Under the pieces are notes generated by a model. The model had not been told where the DNA came from. It saw only the letters and a program-made list of their open reading frames with translations, and did no database searches. This document shows, in pieces, positions 8,892-18,273 of a stretch of 64,000 bases of DNA (position 1 is the first letter of the stretch; each line of letters starts with the position of its first letter). The position numbers and the translations under genes were made by a program. This stretch comes from Allobosea sp. Root381 (GTDB taxonomy: Bacteria; Pseudomonadota; Alphaproteobacteria; Rhizobiales; Beijerinckiaceae), in the NCBI RefSeq assembly GCF_001429395.1, contig NZ_LMJT01000006.1, positions 62,001-126,000 on the forward strand. The letters run 5' to 3'.

Positions 8892-9986
8892 ATGGATCGT
8901 CGCAAGTTCGTGAAGACGGCTGCAACCGGCGCCGCTGGCAGCGCCCTCATCGCAGCCCCCGCCATCGCCCAGTCGCAGCCCAAGATCGCCTGGCGGCTGA
9001 CTTCGAGCTACCCGAAGAGCCTCGACACGCTGTTCGGCCTCTCGACCCAGGTCGCCAAGCGCGTCGCCGAGGCGACCGACGGCAATTTCCAGATCCAGGT
9101 CTTCTCGGCCGGCGAGATCGTGCCCGGCCTGCAGGCGCTCGACGCCGTGCAGAACGGCACGGTCGAATGCAGCCACACATTGTCGAGCTTCTATATCGGC
9201 AAGGACCCGGCTTTCGCCTTCGAGACCTCGCTGCCCTTCGGCTTCAATGCCCGCCAGCAGAATGCCTGGCTCTATGCCGGCGGCGGGCTGGAGCTGTGCC
9301 GCGCGTTCATGCAGAAGCAGAATCTCTTCACCATCCCTTCGGGCAACACCGGTGCGCAGATGGGCGGCTGGTTCCGCAAGGAGATCAAGTCGCTGGAGGA
9401 CCTGAAGGGCCTGAAGATGCGCATCGCCGGGATGGGCGGGCAGATCATGGCCAAGCTTGGCGTGGTGCCGCAGCAGATCGCCGGCGGCGACATCTATCCG
9501 GCGCTGGAGCGCGGCACGCTCGACGCGGTCGAGTTCTCCGGCCCGCTAGACGACGAGAAGCTCGGCTTCCAGAAGGTCGCGAAGTACTACTACTATCCCG
9601 GCTTCTGGGAAGGTAACGCCAATGTCAGCTTCATCGTGAACCTCGAGAAGTGGAACGCGCTGCCGGCCTCCTACAAGGCGATCGTCGAGGCCGCCTGCAC
9701 CGAAGCGAACATGCTGTGCATGGCGAAGTACGACAACGGCAATCCCGATGCGCTGCTGCGCCTCGCCGGCACGGGGGCCGAGCTGCGGCCCTTCCCGCAG
9801 GAGGTGATGCAGGCGGCGTTCAAGGAAGCCTACGCGATGTATGGCGAGCTTGCCGCCTCGAACCCGGCCTTCAAGACCTTCTACGATTCCTTCCTGCCTT
9901 ACTGGAAGAAGGAGAACCTCTGGTTCCGCATCGCCGAGCTGCCCTTCGACGCCTTCAACGCCCAGATGTCAGCGCAGATGCGCTGA
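8892..9986 (+). CDS. TRAP transporter substrate-binding protein, DctP family, Tat-exported
   Basis: A 364-residue periplasmic binding protein. The leader MDRRKFVKTAATGAAGSALIAAPAIAQ has a twin-arginine motif (DRRKFVK), a hydrophobic core and an Ala-X-Ala cleavage site near residue 27, so it should leave through Tat. The mature part shows the DctP pattern: FGLSTQVAKRVAEATDGNF, FSAGEIVPGLQALDAVQNG, LKGLKMRIAGMGGQ with the substrate-binding Arg, and ALERGTLDAVEFSGP. Strong similarity in style to keto-acid or lactate binding members (TakP type), but the ligand is not certain. CGGAGGA precedes the start at good spacing. No DctQ or DctM membrane subunits are adjacent, so the gene is an orphan in this window. 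Confidence 0.93.
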   Translation: MDRRKFVKTAATGAAGSALIAAPAIAQSQPKIAWRLTSSYPKSLDTLFGLSTQVAKRVAEATDGNFQIQVFSAGEIVPGLQALDAVQNGTVECSHTLSSFYIGKDPAFAFETSLPFGFNARQQNAWLYAGGGLELCRAFMQKQNLFTIPSGNTGAQMGGWFRKEIKSLEDLKGLKMRIAGMGGQIMAKLGVVPQQIAGGDIYPALERGTLDAVEFSGPLDDEKLGFQKVAKYYYYPGFWEGNANVSFIVNLEKWNALPASYKAIVEAACTEANMLCMAKYDNGNPDALLRLAGTGAELRPFPQEVMQAAFKEAYAMYGELAASNPAFKTFYDSFLPYWKKENLWFRIAELPFDAFNAQMSAQMR

Positions 9987-10013
9987 GGGCGCAGGCCCCC
10001 AAGACGGAGTGCT

Positions 10014-10155
10014 CCGTCGTTCCGGGCGAAGCGCAACGGGTGCCCGGAATCCATCATAGCGTTCAGTTCCTGCAGGGAGTTCAATCCTTGCAGGGCTTGG
10101 GCCCTTCGATGGATTCCGGATCGGCGCGGCTGCGCCGCTTGTCCGGAATGACGGC
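10014..10155. repeat. Intergenic palindromic repeat, family A (long form)
   Basis: Begins CCGTCGTTCCGGGC and ends TCCGGAATGACGG, nearly complementary ends around a partly palindromic core that includes GGCGCGGCTGCGCCGC. Related copies sit at 12941-13049, 47971-48015 and 49983-50025, always between genes. Confidence 0.75.
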
Positions 10156-10229
10156 AACAGTTGCGGTTTTCCGGGGCGCGGGGGCGGGCTGTGCTTGACC
10201 ATCCCCGCACTGCTTCCTAACGCAGTGAC

Positions 10230-11240
10230 ATGACATCGCGCGCCTTCATCGCCGGCTGCCTCGGGACGAGCCTGACCCCTGACGAGCGCGCCTTCTTCCG
10301 GGATGCGCGGCCCTGGGGCTTCATTCTTTTCCGGCGCAATACCCAGGATCCTGCGCAGGTTGCTGCGCTGACGGCCGAAATGCGCGAGACGGTGGGCTGG
10401 CACGCGCCGGTCCTGATCGACCAAGAGGGTGGGCGGGTCCAGCGCATGGCCCCGCCGAACTGGCCGAAATACCCGGCGGCGCGGGCCTTCCTCGCGATCA
10501 ACGATCCGCTGCTGCAGCGCGAGACGGTGCGGCTCTCGGCTCGGCTGATGGCGCATGATCTGAAGAGCGCCGGCATCGATGTCGACTGCCTGCCGGTGCT
10601 GGACGTACCCGTGGCCGGCAGCCATGACGTGATCGGCGACCGGGCCTATGCGCACGACCCCGATCAGGTCGCCAGGCTCGGCCGGGCGGCGGCCGAGGGT
10701 CTTCTCGCCGGCGGCGTGCTGCCGGTGATCAAGCACATGCCCGGCCATGGCCGGGCGCGGGCGGACAGCCATCACGACCTGCCGGTCGTCGATGCGCCGC
10801 TGGACGAGCTTCGCGCGCATGATTTCCGGCCCTTCCGGCATCTCGCGGACATGCCGCTGGCGATGACGGCGCATGTCGTCTTCACCGCGCTCGACCCGAA
10901 GAATCCGGCGACGGTCTCGCGCAAGGTCGTGCGCGAGATCATGCGCGGCGAGCTCGGCTATGACGGGCTGATCATGACCGACGACATCTCGATGAAGGCC
11001 CTGTCCGGCGGCTTCGCGGAGAAAGCCCGCGCCGCGACCCGGGCCGGCGTCGATGTCGTGCTGCACTGCCACGGCATCATGGACGAGATGGTCGCGATCG
11101 CAGGCGCCGTGCCGGAGATGAAGGGCGCCCGCGCCCGCCGCGCCGCGATGGCGCTCGCCCGCATCCGGCACGAGCCCGAGCCGCTCGATGTCGAGGCCGC
11201 GCGTGCCGACGTCGCCAGGGCGCTTGCGTCGGGCGCCTGA
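10230..11240 (+). CDS. nagZ: Beta-N-acetylhexosaminidase NagZ
   Basis: A 336-residue glycoside hydrolase family 3 enzyme that releases GlcNAc from anhydro-muropeptides in the cytoplasm during wall recycling. The signature KHMPGHGRARADSHHDLP starts at residue 168 and holds the flexible catalytic loop Asp-His pair; the nucleophile Asp is in LIMTDDISMKAL (residue about 250). Substrate-binding GFILFRRNTQDPAQ and LIDQEGGRVQRM are also present. Length matches single-domain Gram-negative NagZ. It lies between the SPOR gene and scpAB, the usual order in this group, separated from each by repeats. Confidence 0.96.
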   Translation: MTSRAFIAGCLGTSLTPDERAFFRDARPWGFILFRRNTQDPAQVAALTAEMRETVGWHAPVLIDQEGGRVQRMAPPNWPKYPAARAFLAINDPLLQRETVRLSARLMAHDLKSAGIDVDCLPVLDVPVAGSHDVIGDRAYAHDPDQVARLGRAAAEGLLAGGVLPVIKHMPGHGRARADSHHDLPVVDAPLDELRAHDFRPFRHLADMPLAMTAHVVFTALDPKNPATVSRKVVREIMRGELGYDGLIMTDDISMKALSGGFAEKARAATRAGVDVVLHCHGIMDEMVAIAGAVPEMKGARARRAAMALARIRHEPEPLDVEAARADVARALASGA

Positions 11241-11285
11241 ACAGCGGAATTTGCCTGTCGGGGCTGCGCATCATCGCAAGCTCAG

Positions 11286-11331
11286 CTCTCATTCTGAGGA
11301 GCAGCCTTCAGGCTGCGTCTCGAAGGATGAG
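11286..11331. repeat. Intergenic palindromic repeat, family C (short copy)
   Basis: CTCATTCTGAGGAGC at the left and AAGGATGAGG at the right, with an inner hairpin GCAGCCTTCAGGCTGC. Resembles the longer copy at 20736-20843. It lies between nagZ and scpA. Confidence 0.65.
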
Positions 11332-11377
11332 GGTTGAGAGGTGAAGGGGCGCGATTGGAACAAGGGGCCAGCCGGTC

Positions 11378-12205
11378 ATGGCGGCGCAACTGCCATTCGA
11401 GGACGACGACCCGCGCCGCGAGGACGAGCCTGCCCTGCTTGTCGATGTCGATGGCTATGAGGGGCCGCTCGACCTGCTGCTCGATCTTGCCCGGCGGCAG
11501 AAGGTCGATCTGCACCGCATCTCGATCCTGGCGCTGGCTGAGCAGTATCTCGCCTTCGTCGAGGAGGCGCGGGCGCTGCGTCTCGAGCTTGCAGCCGACT
11601 ATCTCGTGATGGCGGCCTGGCTCGCCTATCTCAAGTCGCGCCTGCTGCTGCCGGAACCGCCGAAGGGCGACGAGCCGAGCGCCGCCGACCTCGCCACCGC
11701 GCTGGCGCTGCGCCTGCGCCGGCTGGAGGCGATCCGGGCCGCGGCCCGCAGGCTCGCCTCGCGCGAGCGGCTTGGCCAGGACGTCTTCGCCCGCGGGGCG
11801 CCGGAGGCAGTCGTGGCCGGAGCCCGGCCGGTTTGGGAGGCGGAGCTCTACGACCTGCTGGCGGCTTATGCGCAGCAGCGCATGAAGCGGGTGCAGGGCC
11901 ATATCTCGGTCGGCCATCGCGTCGTGTGGTCGCTGGTCGAGGCGCGCGAGGCGCTGCAGCGACTCGTCGGCGAGGCGGGGGACTGGACCGCGGTCGACCC
12001 GTACCTGACCCGCTACATCGCCTCAAATGGCCTGCCTGCCGAGGAAATGACGGCGACCGTGCGGGCCTCCGCGCTCTCGGCCATGCTGGAGATGGTGAGG
12101 GAAGGGGTGCTCGACCTGCGCCAGGACGAGGCCTTCGCGCCGCTCTATCTGCGCCGCCGCTCGGCCCGCCCGCCCGCCTTGCCGCTGGTCGGCCGGGACG
12201 CCTGA
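11378..12205 (+). CDS. scpA: Segregation and condensation protein A
   Basis: A 275-residue kleisin subunit that bridges the SMC heads with ScpB in the bacterial condensin. The N-terminal signature DGYEGPLDLLLDLARRQKVDL (residues 25-45) is intact, followed by the helical LALAEQYLAFVEEA and LAADYLVMAAWLAYLKSR segments, and a winged-helix C-terminus with AMLEMVREGVLDLRQDEAFAPLYLR. The stop codon overlaps the scpB start (TGATG), indicating translational coupling. ATG 11378 is taken, giving MAAQLPFEDDDPRRED, an acidic leader typical of the group. Confidence 0.95.
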   Translation: MAAQLPFEDDDPRREDEPALLVDVDGYEGPLDLLLDLARRQKVDLHRISILALAEQYLAFVEEARALRLELAADYLVMAAWLAYLKSRLLLPEPPKGDEPSAADLATALALRLRRLEAIRAAARRLASRERLGQDVFARGAPEAVVAGARPVWEAELYDLLAAYAQQRMKRVQGHISVGHRVVWSLVEAREALQRLVGEAGDWTAVDPYLTRYIASNGLPAEEMTATVRASALSAMLEMVREGVLDLRQDEAFAPLYLRRRSARPPALPLVGRDA

Positions 12206-12912
12206 TGACCGTGGCTATGGCGAATGCTCTGCAGAATGAGGCGGATGGCGGCGGCGCGGAGGCCTTCGCGCAGGCGCTGCGCGTCGTCGAGGCGCTGCTT
12301 TTCGCCTCCGCTGTGCCGCTGTCGGCCGAGGAACTGGCGCGCGCCATTCCAGGCGGCATCGATGTCGGCCAGGTGCTGGCGCGGCTGACGGAGCTTTACG
12401 CGGCGCGCGGGGTCAATCTGCGGCAGGTCGCAGGCGGCCATGCCTTTCGTACGGCCCCGGACCTCGGCTATCTGCTGGCAGCGGAAGCCGAGCCACCGCG
12501 CCGGCTGTCGCGGGCGGCGCTCGAAGTGCTTTCGATCATCGCCTATCACCAGCCGGTGACGCGCGCCGAGATCGAGGAGATCCGCGGCGTCGCCACCGCC
12601 AAGGGCACGCTCGACATCCTGCTGGAGGCCGGCTGGGTTCGCCTGCGCGGCCGGCGCCGCTCGCCGGGGCGGCCGGTGACCTTCGGCACGACGCCGGCGT
12701 TCCTCGATCAGTTCGGGCTCGACCGGATCGACGACCTGCCCGGCCTCGAGGAACTGAAGGGGACGGGTTTCATCGAGGGGCGGCTGACGCGCGACCTCGC
12801 CGTGCCGGTTCCGGACGACGACCCGGACCTGCGCGCCGACGAGGACCCGCTGGGCGATCTGTTCACGCCGCTTGACGACGGCGACGCCGGGCCGCATGGG
12901 GCGGACGAGTAG
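12205..12912 (+). CDS. scpB: Segregation and condensation protein B
   Basis: A 235-residue ScpB with two winged-helix domains: EALLFASAVPLSAEELARAI and VNLRQVAGGHAFRTAPD in the first, LSRAALEVLSIIAYHQPVTRAEIEEIRG in the second, then GTTPAFLDQFGLDRIDDLPGL. It dimerises on the ScpA kleisin and supports chromosome segregation. ATG 12205 shares one base with the scpA stop. A 30-residue acidic tail follows the last domain (PVPDDDPDLRADEDPLGDLF). A longer open frame upstream inside scpA is a shadow. Confidence 0.95.
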   Translation: MTVAMANALQNEADGGGAEAFAQALRVVEALLFASAVPLSAEELARAIPGGIDVGQVLARLTELYAARGVNLRQVAGGHAFRTAPDLGYLLAAEAEPPRRLSRAALEVLSIIAYHQPVTRAEIEEIRGVATAKGTLDILLEAGWVRLRGRRRSPGRPVTFGTTPAFLDQFGLDRIDDLPGLEELKGTGFIEGRLTRDLAVPVPDDDPDLRADEDPLGDLFTPLDDGDAGPHGADE

Positions 12913-12940
12913 GGCGGGGTCGTTTTTCACGTAACCTCCG

Positions 12941-13049
12941 CCGTCATTCTGGACAAGCGGCGCAGCCGCGCAGTTCCGGGGGCCTTCATGGAGCGATGTC
13001 GCGTCCTGTGATGGATCCCGGGACGACCTTCGGTCGCCCAGGATGACGG
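12941..13049. repeat. Intergenic palindromic repeat, family A
   Basis: Left end CCGTCATTCTGGACAAGCGG, right end CCCAGGATGACGG, with ATCCCGGGA and an inner GACGACCTTCGGTCGCC hairpin. Sits between scpB and the ABC ATPase gene. Confidence 0.75.
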
Positions 13050-13149
13050 TGGAGATATTGCAGGTTCGGAGCATCATTTGGCCGTTCAGGAGACCAAATC
13101 GCGCTGGTTGAGCTGGGGGCGCCGCGGCACGGCGGGTGCCGCCATCCCC

Positions 13150-14196
13150 ATGGCGCTCGCCTTCGAGGGCGTCACCCAGCGCTTCGGCGACGTCACGGCG
13201 CTGAACGACGTCTCGCTCTCGATCGGGCCCGGCGAGATCGTCGCCCTGCTGGGCCAGTCGGGCTGCGGCAAAACGACCCTGCTGCGGCTCGCCGCCGGCG
13301 TCGAGCGGCCGAGCGCCGGGCGCGTTCTGCTCGAAGGCAGGGATGTTTCCTCGGCGGGAAACTTCGTCGAGCCGGAGAAGCGCGGCGTCGGCCTGGTGTT
13401 CCAGGACTATGCCCTGTTTCCCCATCTGACGGTGCGCGAAAACGTCCGCTTCGGGCTCGGCGGACCGGGCGAGAGCGAAGCGTCGGTCGATGCCACGGCG
13501 CTGCGGGCGATCGCGCGCGTTGGCCTTGCCGACCTCGCGGACGCCTATCCACACATGCTTTCGGGCGGCGAACAGCAGCGGGTCGCGCTGGCGCGCGCGG
13601 TGGCGCCTCGGCCGGGCGTGCTGCTGATGGACGAGCCCTTCTCCAATCTCGACCGGCGCCTGCGCGACGTGGTGCGCGACGAGACCGCGGCGCTGCTGGA
13701 GGAAACCGGCGCGACCTCGATCATCGTCACGCATGACCCCGAGGATGCGATGCGCATCGCAGACCGGATCGTGCTGATGCGAGCCGGCGAGATCGTGCAG
13801 ATCGGCAGTGGCGAGGAGCTCTATCGCCGCCCCGCCAGTCTCTTTGCCGCCCGATTCTTCTGCGATTTTAACGAGGTCGGCGGACGGGTCTCGGGCGGTG
13901 TGGTCGAGACGCCGATCGGGCGCTTCCGGGCCAAGGGCATGGCCGAGGGCAGCGAGGCGATCGCCTGCATCCGCCCCCATGCGGTCCGGATCGTGCCGAA
14001 GGGTTTTCACCAGCCGGGCCGCGTCGTGACGCGGCGCTTCCTCGGCGAGGTCGATCACATCCTGGTGGCGATCGACGGCTTCGACGGGCTACTCGCGGTG
14101 CGGGCCGGATTCGCCGGCAAGTTGCGCGAGGGCGACGATGTCGGCCTCGACATTCCGACCGACGAAGTCCTTGTGTTCCCTGCGGGGTCCACATAG
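13150..14196 (+). CDS. ABC transporter ATP-binding protein, FbpC/Fe3+ type
   Basis: A 348-residue ABC ATPase. Walker A is GQSGCGKTT, Q-loop VFQDYALFPH, signature LSGGEQQRVALARA, Walker B VLLMDEPFSNLD, switch His in VTHDPEDAM. The spacing and the C-terminal TOBE-like domain (about 235-348, VSGGVVETPIGRFRAKG, ACIRPHAVRIVP) match FbpC/AfuC iron or spermidine-putrescine ATPases. No permease is adjacent. FbpB and FbpA are encoded near 60.6-63.3 kb without an ATPase, so this may be their partner; that pairing is inference. ATG 13150 is preferred by homology; an upstream in-frame TTG at 13078 has CGGAG seven bases ahead and would add 24 residues. Confidence 0.9.
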   Translation: MALAFEGVTQRFGDVTALNDVSLSIGPGEIVALLGQSGCGKTTLLRLAAGVERPSAGRVLLEGRDVSSAGNFVEPEKRGVGLVFQDYALFPHLTVRENVRFGLGGPGESEASVDATALRAIARVGLADLADAYPHMLSGGEQQRVALARAVAPRPGVLLMDEPFSNLDRRLRDVVRDETAALLEETGATSIIVTHDPEDAMRIADRIVLMRAGEIVQIGSGEELYRRPASLFAARFFCDFNEVGGRVSGGVVETPIGRFRAKGMAEGSEAIACIRPHAVRIVPKGFHQPGRVVTRRFLGEVDHILVAIDGFDGLLAVRAGFAGKLREGDDVGLDIPTDEVLVFPAGST

Positions 14197-14268
14197 GTTC
14201 CGCCACAACAAACACTTGGCCCGGGGGGAGGACACCCGGGTCGCATCGAGATCGTCAAGGAGTTCGCC

Positions 14269-14511
14269 ATGGGTGGCGTCAGCATCTGGCACTGGATCGT
14301 CGTCGGCGTCATCGTGATGCTGCTGTTCGGTCGCGGCAAGGTTTCCGAATTGATGGGCGACGTGGCCAAGGGCATCAAGTCGTTCAAGAAGGGCATGGCC
14401 GAGGACGAAACGCCGCCGCCCCCTCCGAGCGCCGCGACCCCGGCTGATCCGAAGATCATCGACGCGCAAGCGACCAATCCCGCTGCGGCCAAGGCCGAGA
14501 CCAAGGCCTGA
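14269..14511 (+). CDS. tatA: Sec-independent protein translocase TatA
   Basis: An 80-residue TatA. The N-terminal membrane helix ([16 protein letters not shown]), hinge [24 protein letters not shown] with its amphipathic helix, and an acidic-to-Pro-rich tail are all standard. TatA oligomers form the passage for folded twin-arginine substrates. AAGGAG precedes the start. First of tatABC; 46 bases separate it from tatB. Confidence 0.96.
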   Translation: MGGVSIWHWIVVGVIVMLLFGRGKVSELMGDVAKGIKSFKKGMAEDETPPPPPSAATPADPKIIDAQATNPAAAKAETKA

Positions 14512-14557
14512 GGGCGAGCACCCCGCCACGGCGGGATGCTGAGAGGACGAGCCGTCG

Positions 14558-15100
14558 ATGTTCGACATCGCCTGGAGCGAATTCATGCTGATCGGGGCGG
14601 TCGCGCTTGTCGTGATCGGCCCCAAGGACCTGCCGAAAGCCATGCGCACCGTCGGCCAGGCGGTCGGCAAGATCCGGCGCATGGCCAGCGAGTTCCAGGG
14701 CCAGTTCAACGACGCGATGCGCGAGGCCGAGCTCCATGACCTGAAAAAACAGGTCGAGGATGTCGGCGGCTCCGTGTCCAGTTCGCTGAACACCGACTTC
14801 CAGCCGATCGACATGCCGGCCTCGGCCGGGCTCGACGATGCGGCGTTGAAGGAGGCCGAGGCCAAGCTCGCGGCTATCCCTGCGCCCGATCCGCTGCCGC
14901 CGGTCGAGATCGCGCCCGCCCAGACCGCTTCGGTGGAAGCTGCGGCTGAGCCTGCCGCCGAGGAAAAGCCGAAGCGCCGCCGCAAGGCCGCGAAGGCCGA
15001 GCCGGCTGCGGAGCCTGAGGCCGAAGCGCCTGCGAAGCCTGCGCGCAAGCGGAAGACTGCGGCGGCTGCGGCCGAGCCGGGCGAAGGGAGCGCGGCATGA
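14558..15100 (+). CDS. tatB: Sec-independent protein translocase TatB
   Basis: A 180-residue TatB. The start [26 protein letters not shown] carries the single membrane helix and the Gly-Pro hinge, with the TatB-specific Glu8 in the membrane region. An amphipathic helix ([19 protein letters not shown]) and a long coiled acidic region follow, then an Ala/Lys/Pro-rich tail with Lys-Arg clusters. TatB works with TatC in recognition of twin-arginine signals. Its last four bases overlap the tatC start (ATGA), so translation is coupled. Confidence 0.95.
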   Translation: MFDIAWSEFMLIGAVALVVIGPKDLPKAMRTVGQAVGKIRRMASEFQGQFNDAMREAELHDLKKQVEDVGGSVSSSLNTDFQPIDMPASAGLDDAALKEAEAKLAAIPAPDPLPPVEIAPAQTASVEAAAEPAAEEKPKRRRKAAKAEPAAEPEAEAPAKPARKRKTAAAAAEPGEGSAA

Positions 15101-15924
15101 GCATCGCCAACAGCCGCGAGGGTGAAGAAGAGATCGAGGCCTCGCGTGCGCCGCTCATCGAGCATCTGATCGAGCTGCGGTCGCGGCTGATCAAGTCGCT
15201 GATCGCCTTCCTGATCTTGTTCTTCATCTGCTTCGCCTTCGCGACGCAGATCTACAATATCCTGGTCCAGCCCTATGTCTGGGCAGCGGGACCCGGCGCC
15301 AACGTCCAGCTCATCTATACGGCGCCGCTCGAATATCTCTTCACCCAGATCAAGATCGCGGCCTTCGGCGCGGGCTTCTTCGCCTTCCCGGTGATCGCGA
15401 CGCAGATCTACAAGTTCGTCGCGCCGGGGCTCTACAAGAACGAGCGCCAGGCCTTCGCGCCCTATCTCGCGGCGACGCCGATCTTCTTCATCGCAGGGGC
15501 GGCGATGGTGTTCTTCTTCGCCATGCCGGTGCTGATGAAGTTCTCCATCGGCATGCAGCAGGCGGCGACGGACGGTCAGGCCGGCATCGCGCTCCTGCCC
15601 AAGGTCAGCGAGTATCTCTCGCTGATCATGACGCTGATCTTCGCCTTCGGCGTCTCTTTCCAGCTGCCGGTGATCCTGACCCTGCTCGGCCAGGCGGGCA
15701 TCCTCGATTCGACCTTCCTGAAGGAAAAGCGCCGCTACGCGATCGTCTTCGTCTTCGTGGTCGCGGCCGTGCTTACCCCGCCCGACGTGATCTCGCAGCT
15801 GATGCTCGCGATCCCGATGCTGCTGCTCTACGAGCTCTCGGTTTTCTCGGTGCGCCATGTCGAGAAGAAGCGCGAGGCGAAGAAGGCGGCCGAAGAGGCA
15901 GCGGAAACGGCCGCGGGCGAGTAG
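15097..15924 (+). CDS. tatC: Sec-independent protein translocase TatC
   Basis: A 275-residue polytopic TatC with six predicted membrane helices. The N-terminal [18 protein letters not shown] and the periplasmic [22 protein letters not shown] with family Glu are the signature regions; [25 protein letters not shown] and [21 protein letters not shown] follow. TatC is the primary receptor for twin-arginine leaders. The C-terminus is a Lys/Glu/Ala-rich cytoplasmic tail. Start overlaps tatB by four bases. Confidence 0.96.
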   Translation: MSIANSREGEEEIEASRAPLIEHLIELRSRLIKSLIAFLILFFICFAFATQIYNILVQPYVWAAGPGANVQLIYTAPLEYLFTQIKIAAFGAGFFAFPVIATQIYKFVAPGLYKNERQAFAPYLAATPIFFIAGAAMVFFFAMPVLMKFSIGMQQAATDGQAGIALLPKVSEYLSLIMTLIFAFGVSFQLPVILTLLGQAGILDSTFLKEKRRYAIVFVFVVAAVLTPPDVISQLMLAIPMLLLYELSVFSVRHVEKKREAKKAAEEAAETAAGE

Positions 15925-15948
15925 CGCCGGCTCATCCCTCGCATCGTG

Positions 15949-16043
15949 ATGCTCGGGCTTGTCCCGAGCATTCCACGTCTTGAGCTCAGGTTCCGACAAG
16001 CGAAGACAGGTGGGTGGTCGGGACAAGCCCGACCATGACGGGG
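15949..16043. repeat. Double hairpin repeat between tatC and serS
   Basis: Two hairpins: ATGCTCGGG-CTTGT-CCCGAGCAT (15949-15971) and GGTCGGG-ACAAG-CCCGACC (16016-16034), with complementary loop sequences CTTGT and ACAAG. They end in ATGACGG. Related to family A by the GGGCTTGTCCCG motif; may also stop tatABC transcription. Confidence 0.7.
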
Positions 16044-16137
16044 AGGGCTTCCTTCGTCACCTTCCCTGTTCCCTAGACGCGCATCCCGGTCTAGAGCATC
16101 ACGCTGTTCCCATCCGTGACGGCGTGGCCTGACGACG

Positions 16138-17442
16138 ATGTACGATATCAAGTGGATTCGCGAGAACGCCGAGGCGTTCGATACCGGCTTGGCGCGACGT
16201 GGGCTCGAGCCGCTGTCGTCGTCGCTGCTCGCGCTCGACGACACTCGCCGCTCGGCGATCGCGAAGGCCCAAAGCTCGCAGGAGCGCCGCAACGCGCTGT
16301 CGAAGGAAATCGGCAAGGCGATGGGCGCGAAGGATGTCGCGCTCGCGGACCAGCTCAAGGCCGAGGTCGCCGGGCTGAAGGAGCTTCAGCCGGCGCTGGA
16401 AGCCGAGGAGAAGGCCGCCAAGGACGCGCTCGACGAGCAGCTCGCCGCGATCCCGAACCGCCCGCATGACGATGTGCCCGAAGGCGCCGACGAGCATGGC
16501 AACGTCGTGAAGTCGATTCATGGCGAGCCGCCGGAGAAGGCGGGCGGCCGTCTGTTCGGCCAGAATGCCGCGCCCAAGGAACATTTCGAGCTCGGCGAAG
16601 CGCTGGGCCAGATGGATTTCGAGACGGCGGCGAAGCTGTCGGGCTCGCGCTTCGTCGTGCTCAACAGCCAGATTGCTCGCCTGAGCCGGGCGATCGGGCA
16701 GTTCATGCTCGATACGCACACGGAAGAGCATGGCTATACCGAGGTGATGCCGCCGCTGATGGTGCGCGACGATGCCATGTTCGGCACGGCGCAGCTGCCG
16801 AAGTTCCGGGACGACCAGTTCCGGGCAGGCGATGACCATTGGCTCATCCCCACCGCCGAAGTGCCGCTTACCAATCTCGTGCGCGAATCGATCCTGTCCG
16901 AGGAGGAGTTGCCGCGCCGCTACACAGCGCTGACGCCTTGCTTCCGGGCCGAGGCCGGATCGGCAGGGCGCGATACGCGCGGCATGCTGCGCCAGCACCA
17001 GTTCGAGAAGGTCGAGCTCGTCTCGATCACCGCGCCGGAGAAGTCGCGCGAGGAGCATGAGCGTATGCTCGCCTGCGCCGAGGCGGTGCTGAAGAAGCTC
17101 GACCTGCATTATCGCGTGATGACGCTCTGTACCGGCGATATGGGCTTCGCGTCGCAGAAGACCTACGACATCGAGGTCTGGCTGCCAGGCCAGAAGACCT
17201 ATCGCGAGATCTCGTCCTGCTCGGTCTGCGGCGATTTCCAGGCGCGGCGCATGAACGCCCGCTACAGGACCAAGGACGGCAAGGGTCCGTTCTTCGTCCA
17301 TACGCTGAACGGTTCGGGCACGGCGGTCGGCCGGGCGCTGATCGCGGTGATGGAGAACTACCAGAACGCCGACGGCTCGATCACGGTGCCCGAGGTGCTG
17401 GTGGCTTATATGCGCGGCGTGACGCGGATCGAGAAGGCCTGA
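16138..17442 (+). CDS. serS: Seryl-tRNA synthetase
   Basis: A 434-residue class II synthetase charging tRNA-Ser and tRNA-Sec. The N-terminal long antiparallel coiled coil (about 25-105) includes [20 protein letters not shown] and [20 protein letters not shown], which bind the tRNA variable arm. Class II motif 2 is [21 protein letters not shown] and motif 3 is [34 protein letters not shown] is the usual start. The gene opens a serS-surE-pcm run, each separated by short gaps. Confidence 0.97.
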   Translation: MYDIKWIRENAEAFDTGLARRGLEPLSSSLLALDDTRRSAIAKAQSSQERRNALSKEIGKAMGAKDVALADQLKAEVAGLKELQPALEAEEKAAKDALDEQLAAIPNRPHDDVPEGADEHGNVVKSIHGEPPEKAGGRLFGQNAAPKEHFELGEALGQMDFETAAKLSGSRFVVLNSQIARLSRAIGQFMLDTHTEEHGYTEVMPPLMVRDDAMFGTAQLPKFRDDQFRAGDDHWLIPTAEVPLTNLVRESILSEEELPRRYTALTPCFRAEAGSAGRDTRGMLRQHQFEKVELVSITAPEKSREEHERMLACAEAVLKKLDLHYRVMTLCTGDMGFASQKTYDIEVWLPGQKTYREISSCSVCGDFQARRMNARYRTKDGKGPFFVHTLNGSGTAVGRALIAVMENYQNADGSITVPEVLVAYMRGVTRIEKA

Positions 17443-17494
17443 CGCCCCCGCTTGCTCACCGCTCTTCCTGTCGGCTCTGTTTGAAGGCTTATCC

Positions 17495-18256
17495 ATGCGC
17501 ATCCTCGTGACCAATGACGACGGTATCCATGCCGAAGGCCTCGCGGTGCTGGAGCGCATCGCAGCGGAGCTTTCGGATGACGTCTGGGTGGTCGCTCCGG
17601 AGACCGACCAGTCCGGCGTCGCGCATTCGCTGTCGCTGTCGAACCCGCTGCGGCTGCGCCAGATCGCCGAGAAGCGCTTCGCCGTGACCGGAACGCCGAC
17701 CGACTGCGTGATCATGGCGGCGCGCTCGATCATGGTCGAGAATCGGCCCGACCTCGTGCTGTCAGGCGTCAACCGCGGCCAGAACGTCGCCGAGGACGTG
17801 ACCTATTCCGGCACCATCGCGGCGGCGATGGAGGGTACGCTGCTCGGCATTCCCTCGATCGCGGTCAGCCAGGCCTATGGGCCGGGCGGGCGCGACAACA
17901 TCCATTGGGACTGCGCGCAGCACCATGCGCCCGGCATCATCCGGCGGCTGCTGGCGGAAGGCATTCCCGAGGGCGTGCTGTTCAACCTGAACTTCCCGAA
18001 CGTGGTGCCGGGCGAGGTCGAGGGCGTTGCCGTCACCGTGCAGGGTCGGCGCGACCAGGAGCTGCTGCAGCTCCAGCCCCGGCAGGACGGCCGCGGCAAT
18101 CCGTATTTCTGGATCGCCTTCTCGCGCGGGAAGACCGAGCCGGCCAACGGCACGGATCTGCGTGCGCTCGCCGAGAGGAAGATCTCGATCACGCCGCTCG
18201 AGCTCGACCTGACGCATGAGCCGACGTTGACCCGCTTCGCCCAGGTCTTCGCGTGA
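17495..18256 (+). CDS. surE: 5'/3'-nucleotidase SurE
   Basis: A 253-residue SurE, a divalent-metal acid phosphatase acting on nucleoside monophosphates. The metal site signature [11 protein letters not shown] (residues 5-15), the Ser/Asn site [16 protein letters not shown] and [19 protein letters not shown] are intact. GAAGG sits upstream of ATG 17495. Its neighbour pcm follows 17 bases later, the classic surE-pcm pair linked to stationary-phase survival. Confidence 0.96.
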   Translation: MRILVTNDDGIHAEGLAVLERIAAELSDDVWVVAPETDQSGVAHSLSLSNPLRLRQIAEKRFAVTGTPTDCVIMAARSIMVENRPDLVLSGVNRGQNVAEDVTYSGTIAAAMEGTLLGIPSIAVSQAYGPGGRDNIHWDCAQHHAPGIIRRLLAEGIPEGVLFNLNFPNVVPGEVEGVAVTVQGRRDQELLQLQPRQDGRGNPYFWIAFSRGKTEPANGTDLRALAERKISITPLELDLTHEPTLTRFAQVFA

Positions 18257-18273
18257 GCGATAATCGCTAGACC

